Source: CAYSCZ01 sp051155775 (lineage in GTDB: Bacteria; Bacteroidota; Bacteroidia; Cytophagales; Cyclobacteriaceae). From it: a DNA stretch of 64,000 bases. This document shows positions 63,900 to 64,000 of the stretch, piece by piece. The position numbers were made by a program, and so were the translations under genes. How positions within the stretch are numbered: the stretch's first letter is position 1; every line of letters begins with the position of its first letter. A model generated the notes under the pieces. It was not told the origin of the DNA, did no database searches, and worked only from the letters and a program-made list of their open reading frames with translations. The stretch covers positions 37,865-101,864 of the forward strand of contig DAXETV010000017.1 in assembly GCA_051155775.1 (NCBI GenBank), written 5' to 3'.

Positions 63900-64000
63900 A
63901 TGAGTGTACTAACAGTTCAAATACCAGACAGCTTAAAAATGAATGATTTTGAGCTAAAGATGATGATAGCCTCAAAACTATTCGAAGATGGTAAATTGAG
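63900..64000 (+). CDS. UPF0175-like protein, probable antitoxin (partial)
   Basis: A reading frame starting ATG at 63900 and running off the right edge, giving MSVLTVQIPDSLKMNDFELK and MMIASKLFEDGKL. This resembles the beginning of the UPF0175 family (about 80-95 residues), which includes antitoxins paired with PIN-domain toxins. The start is well placed and the sequence is clean. The toxin partner would follow outside the window. Confidence 0.5.
   Translation, partial: MSVLTVQIPDSLKMNDFELKMMIASKLFEDGKL

Overview
The window is a piece of chromosome from an AT-rich Bacteroidota bacterium, most likely a marine or soil member of the Cytophagia. The signs are: promoters of the Bacteroidota type (TTG or TTTG, about 19-20 bp, then TAnnTTTG) in front of several genes; type III glutamine synthetase; the sigma-54 (rpoN) and asparaginyl-tRNA synthetase genes side by side; many signal peptides ending in S/A-x-A-Q; small outer-membrane beta-barrel proteins; and a Bacteroidota-style Crp/Fnr protein and ECF sigma factor. 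Genes are densely packed and both strands are used. I saw no rRNA, tRNA, CRISPR array, insertion sequence or prophage.

Layout. 1-3770: a minus-strand operon with a TetR repressor (with a palindromic operator at its start), a LolA-like periplasmic protein and two FtsX/LolE-type ABC permeases; it runs off the left edge. 3845-8050: a nucleoside-hydrolase-like protein, a 28-residue membrane peptide, a lone receiver domain, a coiled-coil protein and an ABC-F ATPase. 8065-13054: secreted and outer-membrane proteins, rpoN and asnS. 13168-18554: central metabolism (PEP carboxylase, glycogen phosphorylase). 18565-27046: a DUF3179 protein, a phosphatase-like protein, two alpha/beta hydrolases, a large membrane patatin, rsmE and glutamine synthetase III. 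27215-30312: an outer-membrane protein, a small orphan gene, two divergent DoxX-like proteins and a potassium-channel-like protein. 30337-36993: a tripartite RND efflux operon whose outer-membrane component is fused to a periplasmic ligand-binding domain. 37196-43812: an outer-membrane barrel, a Crp-like regulator, an S9 peptidase, a SRAP protein, a hemolysin-III-like protein and a cytochrome c. 44020-46054: a MbnP/MbnH-like pair (copper-binding lipoprotein plus di-heme enzyme). 46198-52071: SIMPL protein, M28 peptidase, PPK2 and M14 carboxypeptidase. 52105-57981: two regulators, glutamate dehydrogenase, serine acetyltransferase with cysteine synthase, and small proteins. 58163-59144: an SH3-like secreted protein closed by a strong terminator. 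59147-63493: a tight four-gene operon of two sulfotransferases flanking two dehydrogenases. 63494-64000: a GC-rich tract, a perfect 29-bp inverted repeat and the start of a probable UPF0175 antitoxin gene.

How they fit together. Nitrogen assimilation (glutamine synthetase III, glutamate dehydrogenase), anaplerosis (PEP carboxylase), glycogen breakdown and cysteine synthesis form the housekeeping part. The parts most worth a second look are the sulfotransferase-dehydrogenase operon (a candidate pathway for a sulfated small molecule or lipid), the MbnP/MbnH pair outside any visible methanobactin cluster, the sensor-domain/TolC fusion in the RND operon, and the TetR-LolA-like-FtsX operon. Product calls rest on motifs and family resemblance read from the translated sequence; no database search was done.
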